Shown: one piece after another, positions 42,090 to 53,900 of the stretch
Numbering within the stretch: the first letter of the stretch is position 1
Layout of the letters: every line of letters begins with the position of its first letter
Assembly: GCF_932274485.2 (NCBI RefSeq)
Contig: NC_065886.2
Span: forward strand, 37,869,501 to 37,933,500
Reading direction: 5' to 3'
Source: Patella vulgata
Lineage: Eukaryota > Mollusca > Gastropoda > Patellidae
Length of the DNA stretch: 64,000 bases
Made by a program: the position numbers and the translations under genes
Notes under the pieces: generated by a model
Told to the model about the DNA's origin: nothing
Databases searched by the model: none
The model's input: only the letters and a program-made list of their open reading frames with translations

Positions 42090-42870
42090 TTCATCAATTT
42101 CCTTTAATTACATCTAGAGTTATGGCCCTTGTTTCGCTTTGTTGAATCTTGTGAATGCTCTAATGACAACAGTTATCATCCAATCTGTTTGAAATTGATA
42201 TGCATCATTTAAATTAGTGAAACGAAGAAGCCTATTGAATTTCAGCAATTTCCGTTAATTACGCTGTGAGTTATGACCCTTCTTTCACTTTGTTGTACCT
42301 TGTAAATGCTCTAACGACAAAAGTTATTATCCGATCTGTATTAAATTTATATGTATCGTTTAAATTAGTAAAACGAACAAGTCTATTGAGTTCCAGCAAA
42401 TTTCCGTTAATTATGGCCATAGAGTTATGGCCCTTGTTTAACTTTATTGAATGTTGTGAACGCTTGAATGACAAAAGTTATCACCTAATATCTGTATGAA
42501 ATTATATGCATCATTTAAATTAGTGAAATGAAGAAGCTTATTGAATGTTATAGACCTGTATAACAAGTCTTTAACAAAGTATACTAGGAAATTATTAACC
42601 AATGCTCTTATACAATGCCACTTAGATTATGCATGCTCAGCTTGGTTCTCAGGTTTAAACAAGAAGCTGAAGAACAAACTATGTCGAATTTCAACAATTT
42701 ATGTAGATTACTTCGAGAGTTATGGCCCTTGTTTTAGTTTTTAGAACCTTGTGAACCCTCAAACGACGAAAATCATAATGTCATCTGTATGAAATTGTCT
42801 ATTAAATTCACCTAATTACCTACAAAAGAATAAATATGCGACAACCTTGTCGACTGCTCGGACGATTTAG
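42090..42870 (+). repeat. tandem array, unit about 165 bp, interrupted by a LINE shard
   Basis: Units run TTCAGCAATTTCCGTTAATT, AGAGTTATGGCCCTTGTTTC, TTTGTTGAATCTTGTGAATG, CTCTAATGACAAAAGTTATC and GCATCATTTAAATTAGTGAA. Copies begin near 42093, 42243 and 42390, with a partial one near 42688-42800. The last 40 bp contain TGTTGCCTGGCAACC (42892-42906), similar to the pearl-like 3' terminus. A very diverged relative lies at 48765-48905. The short ORFs over the array are repeat by-products. Confidence 0.75.
42546..42684 (+). mobile_element. LINE reverse-transcriptase shard inside the tandem array
   Basis: The frame reads LTKYTRKLLTNALIQCHLDY, ACSAWFSGLNKKLKNKLC. The (Q)CHLDYACSAW motif followed by LNKKLKNKL is the thumb-adjacent segment of CR1/Jockey-type LINEs. 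Only about 45 codons are present, joined directly to array sequence on both sides. Confidence 0.7.
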
Positions 42871-42959
42871 CTGCTGTGGCCGTATGTTTTGTTGCCTGGC
42901 AACCTACCTTTACGTTTAATCATCCTTCACAAAATATATTCCAATCCGCTAAATACAAC

Positions 42960-43092
42960 AGACAAGTGTTGAGATCGAGAGTTGATTATGGTCTGGATAA
43001 GTTAATTGATGTATAATAATTAATAATTAGGATAACATTTCATGCCTAACAAAAGACATGCAATAGCAGATTTAGCCCTTGCATAATGAGTT
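42960..43092 (+). mobile_element. MITE-Q copy, 3' half of a split element
   Basis: GATCGAGAGTTGATTATGGT, CTGGATAAGTTAATTGATGT, ATTTCATGCCTAACAAAAGA and AGATTTAGCCCTTGCATAAT. Confidence 0.7.
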
Positions 43093-43663
43093 TACACCTA
43101 CTTCAAATAAATATTTACTGTTTCTCCTTATGCCTATGAACAATCCTGTAATGTTTTGAAGTCCAGAATTGGTCATTAGAGGTGGTTACCAGCTTCAGCA
43201 AATGACGTTGATAAGATGTAATTTCAAAATAGCTTTTTATGAGCAAGATAAACAAAGTTTAAACATCATGTTCTTAGTAATCTTACCATAGACATTATGT
43301 ATCAAATAAATATAGTTATTATTGACATGCACTACATGTTATTATAATATAAACCTGTAACGGTGCAGGGGTTAAATATAAGCAGAATGTACACCGACCG
43401 TACGGTACCTATTTTTCGTTATACTTTTTTTGTGGTGATAATAAATAAGATTTATTTAGAATATGATATGCTGCATAAGAAATTTTTTTTTTTTTTTTGA
43501 GGCCTATATGAAAGGGACATGAATCTTATTGGCCCTATTTCCTGAAACTGACAACCACCTCTAGGGACCCAATTTTTGACTCAGATCAATTTATTTCAAA
43601 TGGATTAAGAACCCTGGATAATACCCTTTTCGATGATTAATAGTTTCTTATATACTCTGCTTA
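43093..43663. other. unassigned AT-rich sequence
   Basis: No gene recognised. A T-run lies at 43482-43498. Confidence 0.4.
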
Positions 43664-44056
43664 AAGATACATTATGGGAGATTGGATAAATAGCTTGCAG
43701 TTCTCACTATAATAGTTAAAATCTAGATTATGTAAAAGGAATTTGCTGAAAATTTCAGTCAAATTGATCCACTCTGAACCATGATTTTAGCGATTGAATT
43801 TTCGACCTAGCCTCGATTATCATTACAAAAGTCGGTACGATAAAAAACATAGTCTCGATTATCCATTTCATGACTAAATCATGAATGAAAGTCGAGCAGT
43901 AAATCGGAATCTAATCCAATAAATATCGCAGGCTAGCGATGACATCGAGAGTTCATTATGGTCTGGATGATTTATTTAATGTCTAATAATTTAGATAACA
44001 TTTCAGGCCTAAAGAAAGACCTGCAATAGACAGATTTAGCTCTTGCATAATGTACA
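43664..44056 (+). mobile_element. MITE-Q copy
   Basis: CTTAAAGATACATTATGGGA, GATTGGATAAATAGCTTGCA through CATCGAGAGTTCATTATGGT, AGGCCTAAAGAAAGACCTGC to CTCTTGCATAATGTACATCT. It abuts MITE-R a few bases downstream. Confidence 0.8.
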
Positions 44057-44062
44057 TCTATG

Positions 44063-44530
44063 TTTAAAGGAGCTAAATCGCTAATAATTGGGACCTACAA
44101 ATTGACACAAATAGGTAGCAACGCATATAATAATGTACATGTAATATCAATGTATATAAACTGTTTTACATTCAATCGTTTCCGTTTTTACTCTTAATTT
44201 CAAAGCAGTTATGTTCGGCAAAATACGGCATCTCGAGCATTTGGTTATTCCGGTCTACACCGATAGTATTTATTGTGCATGCTCTCCAGATAAGAATATG
44301 GGGTCACCAATTGATATGACTAACCTCGTTCTTCGAGCCGCTTGTTACAAATGGCGCTGAAACGCATTATGGTACACGATTCGTGTACCAATCATAAAAT
44401 ATTTATTTTGTCTTAAATATTGGATATCAGAAGCCAATCTTTTCCCGGTAAGATCACAACACCAATATTGATTAAAATTGACAAATAATTCTTGTTTTCA
44501 ATGTCAAAGGTTTTGGATGATACTGAAATC
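44063..44530 (+). mobile_element. MITE-R copy with small insertion
   Basis: TTTAAAGGAGCTAAATCGCT, AATCGTTTCCGTTTTTACTC, GGTACACGATTCGTGTACCA, TTGGATATCAGAAGCCAATC and GACAAATAATTCTTGTTTTC. About 55 bp at 44262-44318 (ATTGTGCATGCTCTCCAGAT) are absent from other copies. Confidence 0.75.
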
Positions 44531-45599
44531 ATCTGTGACTTGCAAGACGAAGTCAAAGTACATTTTTCAGCCTTTTGCTATTGTGAAAAATTACATTCAT
44601 TATGAATGATATCCATAAATAAATGTAGGTAGATATAATTGTTTATTTATATAAAAAAAACATAATCACAAAATCATACCTGTTCACTGCCCAGGTAAAA
44701 TTCCAAATGTAAGTAACATTTAAATAGTTTTATCTTAGAGAAAATTAAGGCATGTCGTGTAACAGGAACCAAACTAAATGTTTTATTTGGCCTAATAATA
44801 TTCAACTTGATCAAGTTGATATATGTGTGTAAATGTATTTTTACACTTTATTGTCACACATTGTGAGTTACATGTATCTGTCATAAATATAGCTGTTTGA
44901 AATGTGTATAATATGATAAAAGGAGTAGGGAGTCTCAGCTATAACTATACATATGGTAGATGCTTAAAGATCGAAGGAAAAAATATTATACCGTATTTAT
45001 TCAAATTACGTAGGCTAATTTTTTTTATTATACTTTTCATAATGGTTTGATTATTTAAGATTCATGTATGTAAATTTTTATAATATATTTTGTGGTTAAT
45101 ATTTTAAATTGTTTTGAAAAAAAAACTGTCAGCTACATGTATTTTAACAACCGCATTCTCCATAAAATGGAAAATCAAGACTACATGTACATCAGTCATT
45201 GTTTTTTAAGGCGAGAGATTGCTCTCAAGCGCCTGCTGCTCACCTGAATAACGACAGAGGGGAGCTTTTTCTCCCTCTCCTTAAAACTCGTTCTCCTTTA
45301 TAAAGTCATGGGGGGTGGGGGGGTATTATCATTTATGAATCCAGGAATGACCCTCTAATGCAGTTATGGTATTGATCTTCAGAACCATTTTCCATACACA
45401 CAACTAATCACTCTCGGACTTGATATCAGATCACTCTCCTTAATTTCTAAATCACTCTTCTTATCGATACTGGGAGAGCTTATTTACGGGAGCGTTTTTT
45501 TTTAATTTCGGCTCTCCTAAAATACAAACAACAACGACTGATGTACATGTAGCCTCGCTTGTCTAGTACCATTGCTTCGATAATAAACGATCTGTGCTA
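44531..45599. other. unassigned; AGAG-rich imperfect foldbacks at 45208-45530
   Basis: 45209-45232 (GGCGAGAGATTGCTCTCAAG then CGCC) is an imperfect hairpin, and related GAGAG/CTCTC motifs recur to 45530, where the sequence reads GGCTCTCCTAAAATAC. It may be a foldback element; ends are not defined. Confidence 0.35.
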
Positions 45600-45755
45600 C
45601 ATCTTCAAACGGTCATATCTTTGCTCAGAATAAAGTAGTTTGAATAAAATTATCAGTACACTTGTATATTCATGTTTCATTATCTATTTTTGAAATAGGA
45701 TAGTAAGAATGGCCAATTCCTTATCTGAATCTTACCTAATGTATCTTTAACTGGC
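45600..45755 (-). mobile_element. MITE-Q fragment
   Basis: ATCTTCAAACGGTCATATCT, TTGCTCAGAATAAAGTAGTT, ATGGCCAATTCCTTATCTGA and ATCTTACCTAATGTATCTTT(AA) match the family 5' part in inverse. Confidence 0.7.
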
Positions 45756-45784
45756 AAGTTTTATTTGAGAAATTAAAAAATGAA

Positions 45785-45842
45785 AATGGAATTGGGTTTA
45801 ATATCCTACTTTTCTGCACCAATTGGACTAATTATCTCCCTT
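45785..45842 (-). mobile_element. SINE-A 3'-end shard
   Basis: GGAATTGGGTTTAATATCCT, ACTTTTCTGCACCAATTGGA. Confidence 0.6.
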
Positions 45843-45974
45843 AAACACAGACACGTGAAAAAATGCTCCAATCAAACATGGTGACCTCCACGAAAACTTG
45901 CCATTGAACGTACCTTGATCATCGCAATTCAATTATCACAGGTACATGTAGACATTTTAGCAGCAAAGCATGAG

Positions 45975-46202
45975 ACTGGGTATTCATGATGATCGAGGAA
46001 TCTGATAGGCCTCCAGCTGGATCAGTAGTCAATCGAAATTAATGCCAAAATATGCAGGGTATAACGTGAAGGACTTGATAAGATGTACAGAGATAAAGCG
46101 AGATCAAGCCCTCTATTGTAGATGACCAACACTGGGATCATACCCTGGATTCCTGGTTAGTCAGACAGCACCTTAACCACTGAGTCATCTTGGACTCCTG
46201 AA
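45975..46202 (-). mobile_element. third tRNA-derived SINE family, single copy
   Basis: The minus strand starts CAGGAGTCCAAGATGACTCA and GTGGTTAAGGTGCTGTCTGA, a box-A-like head resembling the D-arm of a tRNA-Leu/Ser. After an extended middle comes GGGTATGATCCCAGTGTTGG, box-B-like. About 150 bp of unrelated body follows. It lacks a proper acceptor stem, so it is a SINE head rather than a tRNA gene. No second copy is present to define its 3' end. Confidence 0.55.
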
Positions 46203-46494
46203 ATCTATTTAGTATATATTGTAATATGTTAATAATATATTGCTTTCTTTCATTTACAATGTAAATGAAAATTGTGTAATATTTTGTATTTTGATATCAT
46301 CTGCCAGAAATCATTATCATATCACAATGTATTTTTATAAGTGTATATCTGGGTATTGTTTAGTAGATATCATTTAATGATATATCCAATACAAAACCAG
46401 TGATGTCACAGGCTGTGTCATGCATGTGATATACGTAATTTGATTTTGTACCTAATCCTACTCAAATTTCTTTTCTGAATTATGACTGGTGAAC

Positions 46495-46975
46495 AGTCAG
46501 GTTAAAGTAGCTAAGTCTCTAACTCAATATCATCCAAAATCTTCAACATTGAAAACACGATTTATTTGTCAAATTAAATCAACATTCATGTTATGATCTT
46601 ACCGGAAAAAGATGGGCTTTTGATATCTAATATTTAAGACAGAATAAACATTTTACCATTGGTACACGAATCGTGTACCCTAATGCGCTTCAGCCCCAGT
46701 TGTATCAAGAGACTCGAAGGACGAGGCTAGACACATTGCACCAAATCAAACGGCGTATGTAGACAGGAATAACTAGACGCTAGAAATTTGCACTCGCTTG
46801 AGACTGCTGGCTTAATGTATTTCGCCGAACATAACTGATTTGAAATTGGAGTAAAAACGGAAACCATTGAAAGTAAATCAGTTTAAATACATTCATACTA
46901 CAGTATTATATGCATTGCGACCCACTTTTGTCAATTTCTAGGTCCCAAATGTTAGCGATTCAGCTCCTCTAACAA
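46495..46975 (-). mobile_element. MITE-R, complete copy
   Basis: GGTTAAAGTAGCTAAGTCTC at the left, AAAGATGGGCTTTTGATATC, GGTACACGAATCGTGTACCC, AGCCCCAGTTGTATCAAGAG, CATAACTGATTTGAAATTGG and GGTCCCAAATGTTAGCGATT then CAGCTCCTCTAA at the right. Confidence 0.8.
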
Positions 46976-47423
46976 CCAATCCATTACAGGGTAACAAAAC
47001 AATTGGGATTAACCAGATCTCTAAATATTATTATGTTAACATAAAGTGTATAATGACAATTCATTATGAGCGATTAGAATAATATTAGTATATTGCAGGA
47101 AAACAGATTGTGTAGTAAACAAGGCTATTCGAAATGCTTAAGCATTATCATGTAGAATATGTTGAACCATGCAGCAGATGAACAATATTTTCACCGTCTT
47201 TTAATACATGACAATCGAAGAAACTGACTGTAATATTACAGATTTTAAGTCAAATGTTTCTACAAATTAAATAGAATCCAACTACAACTTCTAACAATTT
47301 AACCCAGGAGAGATTTGATTAGATGATAAAAATGGACACACTACGTCAAAAACCCAAGTTTCAGCTCCAAGCAATGGCTAAGGATTTCTCGAGCCATTTC
47401 TTCGGGAATATAATGATTTCTTA
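46976..47423. other. unassigned AT-rich sequence upstream of MGAT4
   Basis: No recognised exon, CpG-rich patch or promoter motif. The transcription start of MGAT4 may lie further upstream. Confidence 0.4.
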
Positions 47424-47828
47424 AAGATACATTATGGGAGATTAGATAACGAGTTGGCAGTTCTCACTATAATAGTTAAAAACTACATAATGTAAAGGCA
47501 ACTTGCTGAAAATTTCAGTCAAATTGATCCACTATGAACCGAGAACCATGCGGATGAAAGTTCCGCTTAGCCTCGATCATCATTACTGAAGACGATAAGA
47601 CAAAACTAATAGTCTTGATTATCCATTTAATCGTTAATCACGAAGGAAATTTTTGCAGCAAATTGGACTGTAATCCAACAAATATCGCAGGCAAGCCTTG
47701 ACATCGAGAGCTGATTATGGTCTGGATAAGTTAATTAATGTCTAATTAATAGTTTTTATAACATTTCAGGCCTAAAGAAAGACCTACAATAGGTCGATTT
47801 TGCTCTTGCATAATGTATGTTTAAGATA
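47424..47828 (+). mobile_element. MITE-Q, complete copy next to MGAT4 exon 1
   Basis: CTTAAAGATACATTATGGGA to CTCTTGCATAATGTATGTTT(AA). It ends about 30 bp before the acceptor of the first recognised MGAT4 exon. The splice-acceptor polypyrimidine tract lies just outside it. Confidence 0.82.
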
Positions 47829-47859
47829 TTGTGTTATTTTCTCCACTTGTATTTTTCAG

Positions 47860-47980
47860 TGTTGTGTGGATTGTTTTGGTGGATCAATGCGGATGAGGTT
47901 TAGATTGAGGAATGTGTTAATTGTAACGCTAGTAGTCTGTTTTACGCCTCTGTTATGGTTATCTGTTTTCAGTAACAATG
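47860..47980 (+). CDS. MGAT4: MGAT4 exon with start codon and signal anchor
   Basis: The acceptor is a pyrimidine tract ending TTTTTCAG at 47859; the donor is G|GTACGT after 47980. ATG at 47887 gives [20 protein letters not shown] and [10 protein letters not shown]. Basic residues before the hydrophobic stretch predict a type II Golgi membrane protein. A second ATG two codons later is an alternative start. Ends in phase 1. Confidence 0.9.
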
Positions 47981-50900
47981 GTACGTACATCTTTATTTAT
48001 TGCTTTATGCAAATTGGGGGGTTTGGGTGGCTGAATGGTTTAGCACGTGCGGATTGGATCATGAGGTCTGTCGCTGAGTTAAGTGGCGTTGTTTTGATTC
48101 CCTGATTGTAGGTGGCAAGGAGTAGGGCCACCTATCAAACCTTGTGAGTTTTATCCAGGTCTTCTGGTTTCCTCCCACTGCTACAGACTCTTACGTGCAA
48201 GCGAATTATTTACATAAAATTTAACTGTAGTTAGTTCTCTCTCTCTCATCATAGGCAAGAAACAGCGATCGTTAAACCAGTTTAGGTTTGTTTGAACGCA
48301 AAGGTGGGACAAATAAACCGGTTTAAATAACACAACTGTCTACCTGTCTTCAAGAATGCATTTCTGAAAAGCTGTCTTATCTTGGTCATCGGAACAGGTC
48401 GACTTAAAACTACTAACTTCCACAGTATGTTATCTACCTGACAAAAGGACAACCTGTGGCCATACGTAATTAACTCTAATAAGCTTAAACAGACGAGGTC
48501 AACATTCATGTAGGTAAATTGGTTTGGCTTATGTTATGTGTGAACACTACACTATCCTGACGTAGAAAGCCATGTCGTTTTAAACTAATTTAAATATGTG
48601 TCTAAATAGTAAACACCGATAAGATAATAGGGTAATTATATGTCCATGCAGTTGGTGGATATTTTAATTCATATTTAGCACAAATTCACCAGTGGGAAAA
48701 ATGCAGCTTTTTTTTATATGCCAATGTGGACATTTGGAGGTTAAGTTAAATGTAGCCTCCAATTGACTGGAAATTTATACACAGTGCATCAATTTATAAC
48801 AATTACTCTAAGAGTTATGTCCTTTGATCAATTGGAAAAATCATGTAGACGCTCTTGAAGTTAATTAAAGTTATCATTCAATTGATTTTAAATTTATACT
48901 ATCTTTCATAAGTAAAAGATAGATTTTGATTAATTTTGTAATACAGTAAATCATAATCACAATCACAATACCAAGCTTGTACCTGGCAAGGAGTATGGTC
49001 ACCTGCCTAACCCTGTGTGTTCTCTCTCTATCTCTCTCTCATATATAGATTTTTGCCTTTCATTTGATGGATTTGTGTCCTAATACCTTGAAATCTAACG
49101 ATCTTATATGTATGGGATCTGGATTTATTTTTTCAGGAACCAGTCCATATGAAGAGGCAATGCAGAAACGATTCGCTGATTTGCGAGATCGACTTCAGTT
49201 TGCCGAATCGTTGAATAGACAACGAGAAAATGATCTTTTTATTTTACGTAAACAGTTCAACTATTTGGTGGACCAAGTCGGTAGCAATCGCACTTCTAAT
49301 AGGTAAATTTTGATGTGATTGGTATTTCTAAAAAAAAACACATTTCTAAAGTAAATGTAAATGATTAAACTCCATTGCATATCACATTATTTGGATTCTG
49401 TTTTATATCAATAATATTAACATCTGTTGTAAGAACAAAAATGCCAAAAAAATCTATGTTGCAAAGATTGAGTTGATTATAGCCCAAATGAAATTGCACT
49501 GAAAACAGGCTAGAGTTCATTTTCAAACACTATCAAAAAAACTAATGAATCTATAGGTTTTATGATTTTTAGACGTCCGGACGTCCGTCTGTCCGTCTGT
49601 CTGTCCGTCCGTCCGTCCGTCCACAATTTGTTTGTGGACACTCTACAGGTCACAATTCTTATCCGATTTTAACGAAACTTGAAATATAGGTGTATCTCCA
49701 AAAGATCTCGGCTGCTTTCGATATTGGCATGTATCGGATCGAAACTTCATGGATTATGGCCCCTGTTTGTACGAAAAATCACGTTTTTGGCTTGTGGAGC
49801 CTATAGAGGTCACAATTTTTATCCGATTTTGTTGAATCTTGAAATGTAAGTTTATAACCCAAAGATCTCGGTTCCTTTCGATAATCGCGCATATCGGACC
49901 GTAACTTCTTGAATTATGGCCCCTGATTGTACGAAAAATCGCGTTTTTAGCTTGTGGACCCTATATTATTATGTCACCGTTACACCATAAGGACGACTGA
50001 GTTCGAATTTCGTGAAAATCGGCCCACCCAAAATTGATAGACAAAATGGCCGCCGTTCGTTCTCAAATAGCGTAAAAATATGGTATATCAAGGTTGTGGA
50101 CCCTATAGAGGTCACAATTTTTATCCGATTTTGTTGAAACTTGAAATGTAAGTTTATAACCAAAAGATCTCGGTTCCTTTCGATATTCGCGCATATCGGA
50201 CCGTAACTTCCTGAATTATGTCCCCTGATTGTACGAAAAATCGTGTTTTAGCTTGTGGACCCTATAGAGGTCATAATTTTTATCCGATTTAAAAAAACGT
50301 ATAATTATATCACCGTTACACCATAAGGACGACTGAGTTCGAATTTCGTGAAAATCGGCCCACCCAAAATTGACAGACAAAATGGCCGCCGTTCGTTCTC
50401 AAATAGCGTAAAAATATGGTATATCAAGGTTGTGGACCCTATAGAGGTCTCAATTTTTATCCGATTTTGTTGAAACTTGAAATGTAAGTTTATAACCCAA
50501 AGATCTCGGTTCCTTTCTATATTCGCGCATATCGGACCGTAACTTCCTGAATTATGGCCCGTGATTGTACGAAAAATCGCGTTTTTAGCTTGTGGACCCT
50601 ATAGAGGTCATAATTTTTATTCGATTTAAAAAAACATATTATTATATCACCGTTACACCCTAAGGACGACTGAGTTTGAATTTCGTGAAAATCGGCCCAA
50701 AATTGACAGACAAAATGGCTGCCCTTCGTTCTCAAATAGCGTAAAAATTTCAAGGTTGTGGCCCCTATATAGGTCACAATTTGTATCCGATTTTGTTGAA
50801 ACTTGAAATGTAAGTTTATTACCCAAAGATCTCGGTTCCTTTCGATATTTGCGCATATCAGACCGTAACTTCCTGAATTATGGCCCCTGATTGTACGAAA

Positions 50901-53900
50901 AATCGTGTTTTTAGCTTGTGGACCCTATAGAGGTCATAATTTTTATCCGATTTAAAAAACTGTATTATTATATCACCGTTACACCATAAGGACGACTGAG
51001 TTCGAATTTCATGAAAATCGGCCCAAAATTGACAGACAAAATGGCCGCCGTTCGTTCTCAAATAGCGTAAAAATATGGTATATCAAGGTTGTGGACCAGT
51101 GATGGGATTTCAAAAAATTTCATGTCAGACATTTTTTCCCGAAAATAAAGGGGCATAACTCTTACCGTAATTTAAGCAGACGTTTTCAAAACACAATTAA
51201 GAATCATGTGTCAACAAAATATATTCAAATTCATATGTAAAAAAAAAATAGGTGCACCTCGTTATATTTCATGTTTAAAACCCGTACGGTATTCAAATTT
51301 ATGTCAATAATATTCCTACAAAATTACATGACATTACATGGTATTCTGCCTGGCAGCCGCTGGTTACAAGATAGAAACAATGTACATGTAATGTGAAAAT
51401 TTTCAGTGTGTTATATACGATCATTTTGAAGTAGAGGAGTTTGAATTTCAGGACCATTCAATCTACTTCATCTATGAATTGTGTAGTTCTTCCATTTACA
51501 GTTCTGCAGTACAGAGAGTTCCTAATATCCAGCAGTATCTGAACAATTTTACGGGATTATCCAGTCAGGATGGTTTATTTCTGCCTGGTATTTTAGCCTA
51601 TTTACCTCATCTCTCTGGCCATCCTGAGTTTACTCGACCAAGATATAAATTATCTGAAGGCAGTCGAAATCAAGGTTAGTTTGTCTAAACTTAGTTGTAC
51701 TGTTGGCCTTATTTACATATAACCAGGCCTGAAAATATGGTTTTACGAACTTTGTGCCTGACACTTATTAGTAAAGGTCTTTGAGTGGCTGAATGGTTAA
51801 CGCATGCGCATTGCATCATAAAATCTGTCATTGAGTCATGTGGCATGGTTTCGATTCCCCGCTTTTCCTTGAAAAGGTGTATTGTCAACTGTCCAACCTT
51901 ATGGATTTTCTTCGGTTTTCTCCCACTTCTAACGAATTATTGAAATATAATTGAGGGAGGGAGGCAAAATGGGGTTTAACGTCCAGTCGACACAAACCAG
52001 GTCATTTCTGGACTAATATGGTTAAATTTTATTTCATTAATTCACTTGCGTGTAGGAGTCTTTAGCAGTGGGAGGACCTGGAGAAAACCCACAAGGTTGG
52101 ATAGACGACCCTGTGAGTTGCTAATGTTTAAAGAACCAGTTGCTAATACTAATAGTAAGTGAAGGGAGACCACTCCACACACAATCAATTACACCTGACA
52201 GAAATGAAATGAAATGAAATGGGGTTTAACGTCCTACTCTTCTGCACCTAACCTGGGCTAATTGAAGACGGGCATACGCCATACAGTGTGCTATGAGGGA
52301 AATTTTGCCCGGGCAGCGGCGCTACGGCCTACTCTTATATCGAATTCCAACTGCCAAGGGATCTTTTACGTGCACGCCAATGTGTACATGGGACCTCGGT
52401 TTTTCGTCCCATCCGAACGACTAGGCAGCTGTCCTTGTCAGGCCCTCTGTTCTGCATCACTGACAAGGGGAAACCACGCCGGAAAATCGAGATGAACTTT
52501 CTCGGCCAATGCAGGGATTACACCTGACAGACCTACGGACAGTACACAATATACTGACACCACAACCAATAAATGCACATATGAGATCAAGTAAATGGAT
52601 ATAGAATCATTGTGAGTTTTAAAAAAAATGTGTATAAGTTTCACCCGGTTTTTAGCTTTGAATAATTTTTATTATTGTCTGTTTGCAGTTTCTGTTGTGT
52701 TTGGAATACCAACGATAAAACGGAGCAGCATCAGCTATCTATCTAAAACCTTGCATTCATTGGTTGATGGTTTGGACCAAACTGAGAAAGCAGATTGTTT
52801 GATAGTTGTGTTTATAGCAGAGGTAAGTCATAGCCTTCTTTTGTCACAGGAAGGTATAAGGAAATATGGTTTTCTCCATGAAATAGGTGGATTGGACAAA
52901 ACTTACTTTCCAAAACAACAACAATTAAATCAAAATTTACTACATAATTTCAGAAATTTCCTAGAATTAAATCTATATTGTTTGGTCTGTCATGCGCTAG
53001 AGCAGAGAAAATAGCTTGACAGCTTCAATCAGAGAGGTATGAAATAGTGTTTTTGGGTCACTGATTTAACCTTTGATTCACTGTAGAAAAATATTCTGCA
53101 ACTAGTTTTGAAAAATATAAAATGCTTTTAAAGTGCTTTTATAGAAAAAATGAAATGAATTGGGATTAACGACCTACTATATTTTTTATGAGTACCAGTG
53201 CGTGATAACTCTGACTACAGTACAGAGAGATGATTTATAAAGACATTTTTCAAGGTCATAAGCTATAAAAGATTAAAATTCTTTGGTGATACTATACTAC
53301 CATCCTAGTGATTAAAGATACATTTTCCCGAAAGTATTTATTGGGTGGTTATTTCCAATAAAAGTATGTCAAATTTGGTATATATGGAAAGTATAGAAAA
53401 ATACTGGAATGCCCGAAAAACACCCATGGGACAAGTACTGGGCAAAAATGTCAGGGTATCACTAACTGGCAACCCAATGGCTTGTCCGACAGATTATTGT
53501 ATGCAAGCTTGATTGAGGGTGCAATTGTTATTTCTTTATCAAATGGTTAGGTGGTTTTCGGAACACTGAGGGGTGTAAATTTACATACATGTACATGTAA
53601 GACACTGCAATTAAACGGCGGAAAAAGAAGTTGATAGAAAATAATAAGAAATTACTTCGACCTCAATATGTACGGTAAAATAGACAGTAAGTAATAAAAA
53701 ATACATCCTGAAAAATGGACCCTCCCTCAGTCAAATTAGGTGACCAAACATGACTTCTAACAACAGTATAATTATAGCTTGAGGTATCTCCCTGCGAACA
53801 CAAAGTTTTGAGAGGGATTTGAAGCAATTTTTTTTGATAGAATAATTAATTCAAATATGTTTTTAGCCCAAATATATTATCAAATTACAAAGTTTGTAGG

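Noticed and set aside
49969-51061. Several similar minus-strand ORFs ([12 protein letters not shown]...)
   Set aside because: They recur only because the pearl-like core module recurs; stops interrupt other modules and no start, splice or domain evidence supports a protein.
52823-53014. Extension of the exon-4 reading frame into the intron (ends LEQRK)
   Set aside because: A strong AG|GTAAGT donor lies at 52822 and the sequence after it has no GT54 similarity, whereas the 57499 exon continues the protein.
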